55,670 nucleotides of DNA from Gammaproteobacteria bacterium (GTDB taxonomy: Bacteria > Pseudomonadota > Gammaproteobacteria > Pseudomonadales > PIVM01). Both the position numbers and the translations under genes were made by a program. Under the pieces are notes generated by a model. The model worked only from the letters and a program-made list of their open reading frames with translations, made no database searches and was not told where the DNA came from. The stretch covers positions 1 to 55,670 of the forward strand of contig PIVM01000022.1 in assembly GCA_003353945.1 (NCBI GenBank), written 5' to 3'. Positions 19,529 to 27,931 of this stretch are shown here, piece after piece (the stretch's first letter is position 1; each line of letters starts with the position of its first letter).

Positions 19529-20371
19529 ATGACATTATTTCGCTTAGGTATATGTTTGGCATTTAGCTTGCTCTCCTTTGTCCTCTCGGCACAAACCATT
19601 AAAGTCCATAAACTGAGCTTCGCTCCCACCCTCGATGGAAACGGCACCGAATGGTCATCCATCCCAGCGACCACAGTCGCACTCACACCTCTGCTACCCG
19701 ACGACAGTGTGGTGGAAGCACGCCAGGTGATAGTCAAGGCCGGATACCATGGAGAAGAGATCTATTTCTATCTGGAATGGGTCGATGCCGAAAGTGATAT
19801 GCTACACAAGCCCTACGTGTGGGATGAGGCAAAAAGCAAATACGTTCGCGGTCCGCAGCGTGAGGATCGTTTGGCGCTGCAGTTTCAGATCAAAGGTGAT
19901 TACACCGCCGACTGGCGTAGCAACCAGGACTTCACTTCCGACATGTGGCATTGGAAATCGTCGCGCTCCAACCCCATAAACTTGGCCCACGACAAGGTGG
20001 TGGTCCAGAGTTCCGCACGCCTGCTGCGAGCAGCTAAAATCCAGGGCCACCACGGGCCAGTCTACATATTACGCAAAAGCGATGCGGGCAAAGAAATCTA
20101 CACCACCAGGCGCTACCGTAAAAAATCCCGGCTTACCATGCCCAAATACATTCTTAACGAGGACTCCACGGGTTCGATTACGGATATCCATGCCAAGGGA
20201 GTCTGGGCCGATGGCCATTGGCATCTTGAGCTGCGACGCAAGCTGAACACCGGCCACGACGACGACGCGGTGTTCCGGCCAGGACAATCCATCAAGGGCG
20301 CAATCGCCGTATTCGACAGTTCGGAAAATGAGGACCATAACATTTCAACGACCCTGTTGTTCCAGCTTTGA
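19529..20371 (+). CDS. Periplasmic haem-binding protein, ethylbenzene-dehydrogenase-gamma (EB_dh) type
   Basis: 280 residues with a signal peptide (MTLFRLGICLAFSLLSFVLS). The remainder fits the EB_dh / cytochrome c-552-like haem-b domain: LDGNGTEWSSIP, a beta sandwich with IYFYLEWVD, RLALQFQI, SDMWHWKSSRSNPI near 138-151, and a late HWHLELRRKL and GQSIKGAIAVFD. In molybdenum dehydrogenases of the DMSO-reductase family this subunit carries haem b and passes electrons; standalone copies are also found with sensors. No molybdenum subunit is near. It lies 12 bases before a GGDEF-EAL gene, which suggests a periplasmic redox or haem input to c-di-GMP turnover. A weak GAGTTAG precedes the ATG. Confidence 0.75.
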   Translation: MTLFRLGICLAFSLLSFVLSAQTIKVHKLSFAPTLDGNGTEWSSIPATTVALTPLLPDDSVVEARQVIVKAGYHGEEIYFYLEWVDAESDMLHKPYVWDEAKSKYVRGPQREDRLALQFQIKGDYTADWRSNQDFTSDMWHWKSSRSNPINLAHDKVVVQSSARLLRAAKIQGHHGPVYILRKSDAGKEIYTTRRYRKKSRLTMPKYILNEDSTGSITDIHAKGVWADGHWHLELRRKLNTGHDDDAVFRPGQSIKGAIAVFDSSENEDHNISTTLLFQL

Positions 20372-20383
20372 GGAAAGCTCTCC

Positions 20384-22591
20384 ATGGCCAAACGATCCCA
20401 GAAACGATTAATGCGTATGGAAGTCATCATTGTCCTACAGGTGATATTTTTTATGGTCACTCTGGTCATCACCATGGGATACGCCTACTGGGTGCTACGC
20501 AGCGTCGGCAACCTGTTCGACACGACCAATGACCAGATGATGGAGACCCTGAATGGGGTTGAAGTTGCAATCGACGCCCGATTGCCGCTGTATACCGAAC
20601 TGCTCGATATTCACAGCATTATCCTTATATTCAAGCATCAATTCGAACTTGTGATCCTGGATCCGGACTACGACGACAAAAAGATCCGAGAGACCACCGA
20701 TGATATGACGAAAAAGCTCGAAGTCCTGGCAGACGGCGATATCAAGTCCATATCCGCCCGTCAACGCGAAAGCCTGCTGGAGAGCATGGGCATCCTGATC
20801 GACATTGGCGAAGAGCTGGCGATCACCAATGACTTGAATGATCGCCAGCAGCTGTACAATGATACTTTGACACCCATGGCGGAACTGCTTCAATTCGTCG
20901 ACCAGGTCCAGAAAAACATCGAAGCGCAAAATACCACCCTGCGCACTAAGCTTGTAGCCAACACGGTTGAGACCAGTGCTAACTTGCGCGCCTTCAAAAA
21001 GCACGCCAATAATCTAGAAATGACATTCCTGTTCACCATTGTGCTAACAATCCTAGTTCCCGGCGCTATTCAACTCATCTTTTTTCGCAAACTACGGATC
21101 CGGCTTTTAATGCTGGCAGAATACGCCAACGACATTGGCAAAGAAAAGTTTCAGCGCCCGCCGTTCCTTGCCAAGGACAGGACCGGCCAACTGGCCATCC
21201 GCCTTGCGCTCATGGGGCGACGCATACGAAAACTATTGCGCATTAGTCGGGTCGAACGCGAGCGTGCTGATACAGCTGCAAAAGAGCTAGAGCGACTCGC
21301 CTACTATGACACGCTCACCGGGCTGCAAAACCGTCGATTATTCCACGACAACCTCAGTGAGGCCATCGAACTCTCGAAACGTCGCACCCAACACATTATT
21401 CTTATGTTTCTCGACCTCGACAATTTTAAAGATGTCAACGATGCCATGGGTCACGAAGTGGGTGACGAACTGCTCAAGGCGGTGGCTCTGCGCCTTACCA
21501 ATACAGTGCGATCGCATGACCACCTGGCGCGACTTGGTGGCGATGAATTTGCTATTATCGCTTTCCACCAATCGGATCGCGGTCAAAAATTGGCGGAACG
21601 CCTTCACCATGACCTCACCCAACCAGTGATTGTCAACGATCTTGAGGTACACATCACAGTCAGCATCGGTATTGCCCCCATCGATCCTGAAAAAAGTTCG
21701 CCTTCGGACCTGCTGTGTCACGCTGACATGGCCATGTACCACGCCAAATCGCTGGGGCGCAATACCTTCCAACACTTCTCCGACGAGATGCAGGAGAAAG
21801 TTAAGCACCACCAGAACATCACGCGTGAACTGCGTGACGCCATTAAGCTGCAGCAGTTCCAGCTCTACTACCAGCCGCAGATCGATCTCAAGACCAACAC
21901 CATTAAGGGAGTTGAGGCCCTCATCCGCTGGCTACACCCAGAGCGTGGCATGGTGCGCCCCGACCTATTCATCCCAGTGGCCGAGGAGACCGGTCTCATT
22001 AGGGAGATTGGCAGCTGGGTGCTCAATACAGCCTGCCTTGACGCCGTTGACTTCATGGCCCAGCGCGAACCCATAACCATGGCTGTTAACATCTCGGCAC
22101 GCCAGTTCTACGGCTCTTCGTTAGTGGAAAATATCGCCCATGTTTTAGAGGTAACGCACCTGCCTTCAAAGTACTTGGAGCTGGAGATCACAGAAGGGAC
22201 GCTGCTCAATGACATTGAGCACGCCATCAACACACTCAATCAACTAAAACAACTGGGAATCAGTATCGCCTTGGACGATTTTGGCACTGGCTATTCGTCA
22301 CTCAGCTATCTCAAGAAATTGCCTATCGATGTGCTCAAAATTGACCGAGGTTTCATCAACCACATGCTCCAACAGCCCAAAGACCGAGCTATCGTCAAAA
22401 CCATCGTTGAGCTGGGCCATCAACTGAATATGGTGGTACTAGCCGAAGGGATTGAGACCGAAGAACAGGCATCGTTCATGCGCGATCAAGGTTGTCACGT
22501 CGCTCAGGGCTTTCTGTTCGCTCGCCCCGTCCCAATGGAGTCATTACTGGCATCCACCGATCAGAAGAGATCCAACGTCATGAGAGCATAA
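20384..22591 (+). CDS. GGDEF-EAL c-di-GMP enzyme with membrane sensor
   Basis: 735 residues. Two membrane helices (about 14-38 and 209-230) enclose a mostly helical periplasmic sensor, followed by a HAMP-like linker, GGDEF (active-site RLGGDEFAII near 383-392) and EAL (GVEALIRWLHPERG near 508-521, DDFGTGYSSLSYLKKLPIDVLKID in two stretches). Both catalytic motifs are intact, so it may make or degrade c-di-GMP. GAGGAAAG precedes the ATG. Its last three codons and stop (ATG AGA GCA TAA) lie inside an IS terminal repeat, so the native C-terminus was cut and replaced; a related EAL fragment at 42991-43213 continues past this point with ISNVIPLGFGL. Confidence 0.92.
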   Translation: MAKRSQKRLMRMEVIIVLQVIFFMVTLVITMGYAYWVLRSVGNLFDTTNDQMMETLNGVEVAIDARLPLYTELLDIHSIILIFKHQFELVILDPDYDDKKIRETTDDMTKKLEVLADGDIKSISARQRESLLESMGILIDIGEELAITNDLNDRQQLYNDTLTPMAELLQFVDQVQKNIEAQNTTLRTKLVANTVETSANLRAFKKHANNLEMTFLFTIVLTILVPGAIQLIFFRKLRIRLLMLAEYANDIGKEKFQRPPFLAKDRTGQLAIRLALMGRRIRKLLRISRVERERADTAAKELERLAYYDTLTGLQNRRLFHDNLSEAIELSKRRTQHIILMFLDLDNFKDVNDAMGHEVGDELLKAVALRLTNTVRSHDHLARLGGDEFAIIAFHQSDRGQKLAERLHHDLTQPVIVNDLEVHITVSIGIAPIDPEKSSPSDLLCHADMAMYHAKSLGRNTFQHFSDEMQEKVKHHQNITRELRDAIKLQQFQLYYQPQIDLKTNTIKGVEALIRWLHPERGMVRPDLFIPVAEETGLIREIGSWVLNTACLDAVDFMAQREPITMAVNISARQFYGSSLVENIAHVLEVTHLPSKYLELEITEGTLLNDIEHAINTLNQLKQLGISIALDDFGTGYSSLSYLKKLPIDVLKIDRGFINHMLQQPKDRAIVKTIVELGHQLNMVVLAEGIETEEQASFMRDQGCHVAQGFLFARPVPMESLLASTDQKRSNVMRA

Positions 22592-22606
22592 AAAACTCGG
22601 GGGCAA
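22582..22606 (+). repeat. IS terminal inverted repeat that supplies a stop codon
   Basis: GAGAGCATAAAAAACTCGGG is the same end as at 18713. Its first bases overlap the final codons and TAA of the GGDEF-EAL gene. Confidence 0.65.
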
Positions 22607-22618
22607 AATACAAAAAAA

Positions 22619-22804
22619 TTATGCTGCATTTTTCATTTTCTCTGCCCTTAGCGCATCGTTATCTTCAATTTTAAGGCCCGAATACCATCGCTCAAAATAC
22701 CCCTTTAACTCACCGTTCAGTACCGCTGTTCTGGTTTGAAGCAATAAGTGAGCACCTTTGTGAGTCCACTGCATCTGCTGTTTCTTTACCATCCGTTTAA
22801 TCAC
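22619..22804 (-). pseudogene. ISKra4-like transposase 3' remnant
   Basis: 61 codons ending the same way as the remnant at 18751: VKKQQMQWTHKGAHLLLQTR, TAVLNGEL, FERWYSGLKI and a lysine-rich tail to AEKMKNAA. Only the C-terminal part survives; the 5' side ends at 22804 without further homology. The element end at 22582 flanks it. Confidence 0.7.
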
Positions 22805-22851
22805 TCAATAGCCGAGAACCTACTTTTGTTTACGACAAGATATCGGGCATG

Positions 22852-22987
22852 GGAGAGCATTAGAAAGTCGGGGCATTTTTATGGTCATTAATATATGATA
22901 TTCAGTAACCGCATGAATTGATTGGAAAACAACACTTAACTAAGTGCTCATTTAGCATATTGACCCCCTGGATTTTTATGCTCTCAC
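22852..22987. mobile_element. 136-bp MITE with ISKra4-type ends
   Basis: GGAGAGCATTAGAAAGTCGGGG at the left and the reverse of GTGAGAGCATAAAAATCCAG at the right face inward and match the IS ends at 18713 and 22582. Nothing between them is coding. It is a non-autonomous derivative, or a deletion product, of the same element. Confidence 0.55.
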
Positions 22988-23251
22988 TTATGTATGCGGT
23001 GAGACCTGGACGTCGTGCCAACCTTTAGAATGCACAATCCCAATACTGAGAGACATATCCTTATTAATCACGGTGTTAATGCATCTAAAATGCATCTAAG
23101 CTGCTGTTCTTTTGCAAATTGGGACTATTGTTGATCAATACTGGCCGATTGGCTTGTGGTATGTTTTTTGCCTTTAACTGCAACTAATACAAATAATAAT
23201 ATTGATATATAGCCCTGCCTTTATAGAGGCATTGGCTTTGAGAATATAGTT

Positions 23252-24223
23252 ATGCTGCCGTTGAGAGTATCTATTTTAACCAATAAAGCCATCTTTTTAA
23301 TGTGCGTAATCGTAGGTTTGATGGTCTCCATCACACTTCAAGCAGACGACGATAGCGTGCCAAGTAAATTTAAAAATAGTGGTGGTGTATTCAACACGCG
23401 CCATAATATGGCGCAGTCCGTCTTGAAAAATCCAGGCAACGGGGTTGAATATGACGGAGGCATAGTAATGAACCCGTATCGCAACAATTATGGCGAAGTC
23501 TGCGTCTATTGCCATACGCCACACAGCGCAAGCATGCAGATTAATGCGCCGTTATGGAACCGCACCTTCAATAACAACACTTACACCACCTACGGAGCAT
23601 TAGGCTCTTCCAGCATTGATGGCGATCTCGGACAGCCTGGGGTTAACTCTCTGACATGCTTATCGTGTCATGATGGTACGCTTCCCGTGGACACTGTGGT
23701 CAATATGCCAGGCTCTGGCAATCAGCTGAAATCCCAAGAAACCACACTCAGCGAGTCTTTCCTTAATAACAGCTGGACTAATGCGGATGGCCCCGACGCC
23801 AGTGTTCACATGGGTTTAAACGGCGTTAATGAGGACCTGGGCTGTCTTGCTTGTCATTCAAGTGATGCAAGTAGAGTAGGTGCTGGCGCAGTGAATTTTA
23901 AGAGTTTTGCCATCGGGACGGATTTGCGAGATGACCACCCGATTGGTGTTCAACTCCCGATAGATCAGCTAGGTAAAGAATTTGTTGAACCAACAGGCAC
24001 ACTCACAGGCATGCTCTACTACGATAACAATGGAAATAACGCCGCAGCAGCCAATGAAATTCGCTATTACATTACTGGAAATGGACCGGAAGTTGAATGC
24101 GCATCCTGCCACGATCCACATGGTGTATGGAATGGCGAAAAAATAAAAGAAAACTTTATCCCGTCATTTTTGCGCGTAAAAAATGCCGGTAGTGCTGTGT
24201 GTTATGCCTGCCATATAAAGTAG
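23252..24223 (+). CDS. Periplasmic five-haem cytochrome c
   Basis: 323 residues with a signal peptide (hydrophobic stretch ending about residue 30). Five CXXCH haem sites are visible: CVYCH near 84, CLSCH near 136, CLACH near 200, CASCH near 284 and CYACH near 318. Spacing between sites is long and irregular, and loops include MHxGLNGVNEDLG and HDPHGVW, which resemble NrfH/DmsE-unrelated multihaem cytochromes of the doubled CXXCH (Paired_CXXCH) type. It should be assembled by the Ccm system and act in periplasmic electron transfer. Its partner is not in the window; the upstream EB_dh haem protein is a possible one. An inner Met near residue 25 is an alternative start. Confidence 0.8.
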   Translation: MLPLRVSILTNKAIFLMCVIVGLMVSITLQADDDSVPSKFKNSGGVFNTRHNMAQSVLKNPGNGVEYDGGIVMNPYRNNYGEVCVYCHTPHSASMQINAPLWNRTFNNNTYTTYGALGSSSIDGDLGQPGVNSLTCLSCHDGTLPVDTVVNMPGSGNQLKSQETTLSESFLNNSWTNADGPDASVHMGLNGVNEDLGCLACHSSDASRVGAGAVNFKSFAIGTDLRDDHPIGVQLPIDQLGKEFVEPTGTLTGMLYYDNNGNNAAAANEIRYYITGNGPEVECASCHDPHGVWNGEKIKENFIPSFLRVKNAGSAVCYACHIK

Positions 24224-24295
24224 GCTATCAGCTGCAGTCGTATCGTTTTGCACAGAGTTTAATTAAGATCTAAGGATTTTTTATACGCTTTCTAC

Positions 24296-24316
24296 GAGAG
24301 CATAAAAATCCAGGGC
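24296..24316 (+). repeat. IS terminal repeat bordering a gene remnant
   Basis: GAGAGCATAAAAATCCAGGG is identical for 20 bases to the right end of the 136-bp MITE. It abuts the broken ALDH fragment. The ALDH frame can be read into it for a few codons (ALDFYAL), so part of the match could be chance. Confidence 0.45.
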
Positions 24317-24625
24317 ATCACAGACAGCCCATACCTCCATCAGTGCTTCGCTGGGCACTTTGCCGGTTTCATTGATTATCGTGTCTGCATGATCTGATCA
24401 GTCTCCTTGAGCACCACTTTCAAGGCGGCCTGCATATACATAGCCCGAGCCTTGAAACTCAAGGTTGACCATGATGCCTGCGCATCACGTGCCGCACTGA
24501 TCGCTTGCGCCACATCCTCCCGATTGGCACATACCGGCTCCTTGGACGTTTCCAGATCGACGGGGCTGGCAAGTTTCAGGATTCTGCGCTCTTCACGCTC
24601 ACCGATAAATTAATAGGCCGACACG
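24317..24625 (-). pseudogene. 5' remnant of an aldehyde dehydrogenase-type gene
   Basis: Two minus-strand frames together give an N-terminal ALDH segment: REERRILKLASPVDLE..., then VAQAISAARDAQASWSTLSF and KARAMYMQAALKVVLKE, then after a frameshift TIINETGKVPSEALMEVWAV and CDALDFY. The alternation AAxxAQxxWxxLSxxxRAxxL and ETGK is diagnostic of the NAD-ALDH N-terminal domain. The rest is cut at an IS end, and there is an upstream in-frame stop. It lies just downstream of the crotonase gene on the same strand, so a catabolic operon has been truncated here. Confidence 0.65.
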
Positions 24626-24665
24626 ACTGACTACGTCCTTAGGATTTGTTAACAAAAAACGGAAA

Positions 24666-25484
24666 TTACTCGCCTATAAAGTTGGGTTTACGTTTTTCTT
24701 TAAACGCTTTCATCCCCTCTTTGGAATCCTTGGTGGTGAAGATAGTCCAACCCAGCTCTTCTTCTCTCTTCAGGGCTTCCACTTCCGGCAAGCATTCTTC
24801 ATTCTCGCGCAGCGATTTCAAAATCGCCTGAACGGAAAGCGGTGCGTTTTCACAAATCTCTTCAGCAATCTTCATAGCTTCAGCCAATGCCTCACCGTGG
24901 GGTACAACACGGTTAATCAAGCCCCAATCCAAGGCTTCCTGTGCCGTCACATGGCGACCCAGAAGTAGAATCTCAGCCGCTAAGCAGTAAGGAATCTGGC
25001 GACGCAGGCGAATAGTTGAACCGCCCAATGGAAATAATCCACGCTTGCACTCAGTGACACCAAATATGGCGTCTTCCGCGCCAACACGGATATCGGTACC
25101 TTGAAGAATCTCTGTTCCGCCGGCTAAGGCATAACCTTCTACCGCCAAAATGACCGGCTTTTTCGGACGGTTATGGCGTAATAGTGCCTGCCAGTGCAAA
25201 TCAGGAATTTCCGTCATCATTTCTTGGATTTTTGCTGCATCTTTTCCACCTTCTGGTCCTGTTTTCAGGTCCATACCGGCGCAGAAAGTATCACCTTTAC
25301 CGGTTAGAATGGCGCAATACAGCTCCTTATCTTCATCAAGGCGACGCCAGGCACTGTACATACCAATAAGCATCTCTCCGCTCAGCGCATTCTTGGCCTC
25401 TGGACGGTTAAGCGTTACCAGTAGGATGTGGCCTTTTTGCTCAATCATACAGTTTGCAGTGCTAATATCTAATTCGTCAGACAT
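24666..25484 (-). CDS. Enoyl-CoA hydratase/isomerase (crotonase) family protein
   Basis: 272 residues, one crotonase fold. The oxyanion-hole segments are GDTFCAGMDLKTG near 65-77 and ALAGGTEILQGTDIRV near 117-132. Both catalytic glutamate positions are filled: Glu in GGTEIL and Glu in FGVTECKRGLFPLGGS. The start MSDELDI is preceded by AAGGAGCC. It adds water to, or isomerises, an enoyl-CoA; the divergent 120s segment (GTE rather than GCE) suggests a non-standard substrate. It was followed by an aldehyde dehydrogenase gene, now a remnant. A CTGAA hairpin repeat and a 12-bp palindrome lie upstream. Confidence 0.9.
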   Translation of the reverse strand: MSDELDISTANCMIEQKGHILLVTLNRPEAKNALSGEMLIGMYSAWRRLDEDKELYCAILTGKGDTFCAGMDLKTGPEGGKDAAKIQEMMTEIPDLHWQALLRHNRPKKPVILAVEGYALAGGTEILQGTDIRVGAEDAIFGVTECKRGLFPLGGSTIRLRRQIPYCLAAEILLLGRHVTAQEALDWGLINRVVPHGEALAEAMKIAEEICENAPLSVQAILKSLRENEECLPEVEALKREEELGWTIFTTKDSKEGMKAFKEKRKPNFIGE

Positions 25485-25531
25485 GTTTGGCTCCTTTATT
25501 TATTGAAGTAACTAGTTGGTGTGCATATGAA

Positions 25532-25552
25532 ACTGAACCCTTGAGTTCAGGT
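25532..25552. repeat. Small CTGAA hairpin repeat, copy 1
   Basis: CTGAACCCTTGAGTTCAG forms a short stem about 50 bases upstream of the crotonase start. Close relatives lie at 25797-25830 and 34369-34390. Confidence 0.45.
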
Positions 25553-25631
25553 AAAGGTTGTTTATTATCCTTTTTTCAATATCCAATGACCACGCAGACT
25601 ATAATGAGCGAATAGACCACAGTCAACACGA

Positions 25632-25643
25632 AGACTATAGTCT
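25632..25643. promoter_or_regulatory. 12-bp palindrome upstream of crotonase gene
   Basis: AGACTATAGTCT is a perfect palindrome about 150 bases before the crotonase start. A half-copy, AGACTATA, lies at 25597-25604. It may be the operator of an unlinked TetR- or MarR-type regulator. Confidence 0.35.
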
Positions 25644-25796
25644 ACCTCAATGATAGCCAAGTTAAGGAAATGTCATGGAAAAGGCCAGTCCGGCCAATCA
25701 GGAACACCCGCTCACTCGGTGCGAAGCCGTGTTTCCACCTTCAGGCCGATAGGCGTTGCATTGTAAAGGTAAGAAGGATAGATCTCAAAAGCGGCG

Positions 25797-25836
25797 AGGT
25801 AAACCTGAATCCGCAGACTCAGGTTTACCTTTTTTC
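25797..25836 (+). terminator. Intrinsic terminator in + orientation
   Basis: AGGTAAACCTGA and TCAGGTTTACCT form a perfect 12-bp stem with a 10-base loop, followed by TTTTT. The orientation suits a plus-strand transcript, yet no plus-strand gene lies between 25485 and this point. The loop-proximal part is the CTGAA hairpin repeat. Confidence 0.65.
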
Positions 25837-25840
25837 TCAT

Positions 25841-26878
25841 CTAAAACTCTGTTGCTAACTGAAAGATAAGCGCCTTTTTATCATCACCGTTATAATCTTC
25901 ATCAAAGCTGAGCTCCACACCCAGAGTCGTTACTTTAAAAATTTCGGCTGATGCACCTATAGAGAATCGTTCCTCAGGCAATAATCCGTTAGCTTCATCC
26001 GTCGTTTGCAAAGCCAGCGCAAAAGTCACATCGTACTTATTGACTTGCGCGGCATAATCGACTTCCAATTGGACAGCTTCAGGTTCAACTTCCAAGCCCG
26101 AACTCAGCTCCACCGCATCCAGTGCTGCCAAATATTCAATTATGACCGTCAAATCACCCTGATTGATTGAAGTATGCAAACTGATACCTTCTGCACTTTC
26201 GTCAACATCATCGGCTCCAAATGTGCCGACCATACCATCTGTATCCGCAATGCTGGATATCACATCCAAACCAGCATTAAACTGTTCGGTCGCATAGGCT
26301 AGACGAAAACCCCAGCTTTCAACATTCTCCGGGCGATTCACATCGCCATCGAACAAATAGAATGCCCCGCTTACGGCGTTATTCTCATAATTTGCCACCA
26401 TTGCCGTTTGCAACGTTTCGCCAATTTCCAAAGCGAGAGTGTCATTGATCAAAGCCGTTTCGAAGCTACCAAAAGGCAAATACAATTGACCCAATGTCAG
26501 AGATAACATCTCTCCTTTTGCCAATGTGATTGTCGCCTCATCCACATCAAATTCGGCTCCATCTTCCTCATAAAGGAAGGATACATGGGTTTCCACATGA
26601 GGATTAATCGCAGCGTCTACAAACAACTCTACTGTTGCCACACTAATATCCGAATGTGTATCACCGTCGTATTCATCCGTAATTTGTCCTTCAAACTCTA
26701 CAACCCCGCCAAACTCAACACTGCTCATGATACTTTTGCCACCACCAGCCTCGAGTTTTGCCAGTCGTGCTTTTACGTCATCCATCTCACCGCTTTGAGC
26801 ATTTGCTGTCATGCCAACAAGAGCTGTGATGACAATGGCCAACAAACCTGTTTTTTTCTTAAATGCGCAATTTCCCAT
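25841..26878 (-). CDS. LbtU-family siderophore-porin-like outer-membrane protein
   Basis: 345 residues from the ATG with a GGAGG site 5 bases upstream; an upstream ATG at 26917 has none. Signal peptide to ANAQS, a short coiled coil (MDDVKARLAKLEA), then a 14-16 strand-type beta barrel with SSVEFGGVVEFEGQ, SDISVATVELFVDAAIN, SFLYEEDG and LPFGSFETALINDTLALEIGET in separate strands, ending in the aromatic LIFQLATEF. These strings follow the LbtU porin family known from Legionella legiobactin uptake. Members occur in marine gammaproteobacteria where the ligand is usually unknown. Three 17-bp direct repeats lie upstream. Confidence 0.75.
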   Translation of the reverse strand: MGNCAFKKKTGLLAIVITALVGMTANAQSGEMDDVKARLAKLEAGGGKSIMSSVEFGGVVEFEGQITDEYDGDTHSDISVATVELFVDAAINPHVETHVSFLYEEDGAEFDVDEATITLAKGEMLSLTLGQLYLPFGSFETALINDTLALEIGETLQTAMVANYENNAVSGAFYLFDGDVNRPENVESWGFRLAYATEQFNAGLDVISSIADTDGMVGTFGADDVDESAEGISLHTSINQGDLTVIIEYLAALDAVELSSGLEVEPEAVQLEVDYAAQVNKYDVTFALALQTTDEANGLLPEERFSIGASAEIFKVTTLGVELSFDEDYNGDDKKALIFQLATEF

Positions 26879-26935
26879 TAAAACCTCCGATGGAACGAAA
26901 AATAGTTTTCCCAGCATTCCTGATTGTATGATGCC

Positions 26936-26986
26936 TATTAGTTCAGAATATCTATTAGCTCAGAATATCTATTAGCTCAGAATATC
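26936..26986. repeat. Three tandem 17-bp direct repeats upstream of the porin gene
   Basis: TATTAGYTCAGAATATC occurs three times head to tail, then a partial TATTCTG. It lies 58-108 bases before the porin start, about where a helically phased activator or repressor array would sit; 17 bp is not a whole number of turns. The remaining gap down to hda at 27224 shows no further feature. Confidence 0.6.
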
Positions 26987-27223
26987 TATTCTGTACAGTA
27001 ATGTTTCGCTACGTACGGCGAGAAATAATCAGAACTGTTCTTTTTGCTTAAAAACTGAATAAACCAAACTGCTGAATAGCGCTATTCGCTTGACTCGCCG
27101 ACCCTACCAAAAAAAACCGTTCAACTTTAAAACAGCCAAGAGCATTGAAACCGACATACGTTGGCCACCCACATAGACCACCATTTAATCAAAGAGCACT
27201 GTAACAGCATCATGGTGATGGTC

Positions 27224-27931
27224 TCACCAATCCAATACGCTTTTAATAAAAGGAATTGTAATGCGTCGACGCTGGGCGAGAGAGGCATGGTCGAGTTTAT
27301 CCAGTGCATCAATCAGGCTGACAATATCCCTGGCGCTATGATTAACAACAAACTGCGCCACCTCATCGTTTAGCTGCAGCCCTCGACGCGACGCCCGCAA
27401 TTGCAGCATGGCTAGTTTTTGCTGATCGGTCAGTGTTTGTATTTGAAAAATCACACCGGATTGCATTCTGGATGACAAATCAGCCAAGTCAAAAGGCAAA
27501 TGTCGCGGTGATAAGGATGCCGCAACCAGCAATCGGTTTTGCTGTTGCTGGCATCGGTTATAAAGATGAAAAAGTGCTTGCTCCCACTCGGGCTGCCCGG
27601 CGATCAGTTCGATATCATCGATACAGATTAAATCGACAAACTCCAGATCCGCAAGCAATTCATCAGGCGGGTAGCTAAGCAATTCAGCGAGCGGCAGGTA
27701 GAGTGTTTGACATTGTTGCTGTTCAACACAATGGCAGCTTGCCTGCAACAGATGACTTTTGCCAACACTTTGTTGACCCCACAGATAAACCAAACGCTGG
27801 TCGTGCTGCAAAAAATGTTGCAGATAATCGAATAGCTGCTTGCACTCAGTCCCAACAAAAAAATTGTCAAACGTTGCCGCGTCATTAAGTTGAATCTGCA
27901 GTGGCAACTGCTGGAACGATGCCGGTCTCAT
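27224..27931 (-). CDS. hda: DnaA regulatory inactivator Hda
   Basis: 235 residues, a DnaA-like AAA+ module without the DNA-binding domain IV. Walker A reads LWGQQSVGKSHLLQA near 51-65; Walker B VDLICIDDIELI near 99-110; sensor II RLQ...ARDIVSLIDALDKLD near 200-213. A beta-clamp-binding QLPLQIQL is at the extreme N-terminus. With the sliding clamp, Hda triggers hydrolysis of DnaA-ATP to prevent re-initiation. The start overlaps the stop of the AI-2E permease by four bases, the usual order in gammaproteobacteria. Confidence 0.93.
   Translation of the reverse strand: MRPASFQQLPLQIQLNDAATFDNFFVGTECKQLFDYLQHFLQHDQRLVYLWGQQSVGKSHLLQASCHCVEQQQCQTLYLPLAELLSYPPDELLADLEFVDLICIDDIELIAGQPEWEQALFHLYNRCQQQQNRLLVAASLSPRHLPFDLADLSSRMQSGVIFQIQTLTDQQKLAMLQLRASRRGLQLNDEVAQFVVNHSARDIVSLIDALDKLDHASLAQRRRITIPFIKSVLDW

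Noticed and set aside
25670-25858. Small plus-strand ORF across the terminator
   Set aside because: It runs through the hairpin and T tract, has no family signal and no ribosome site.
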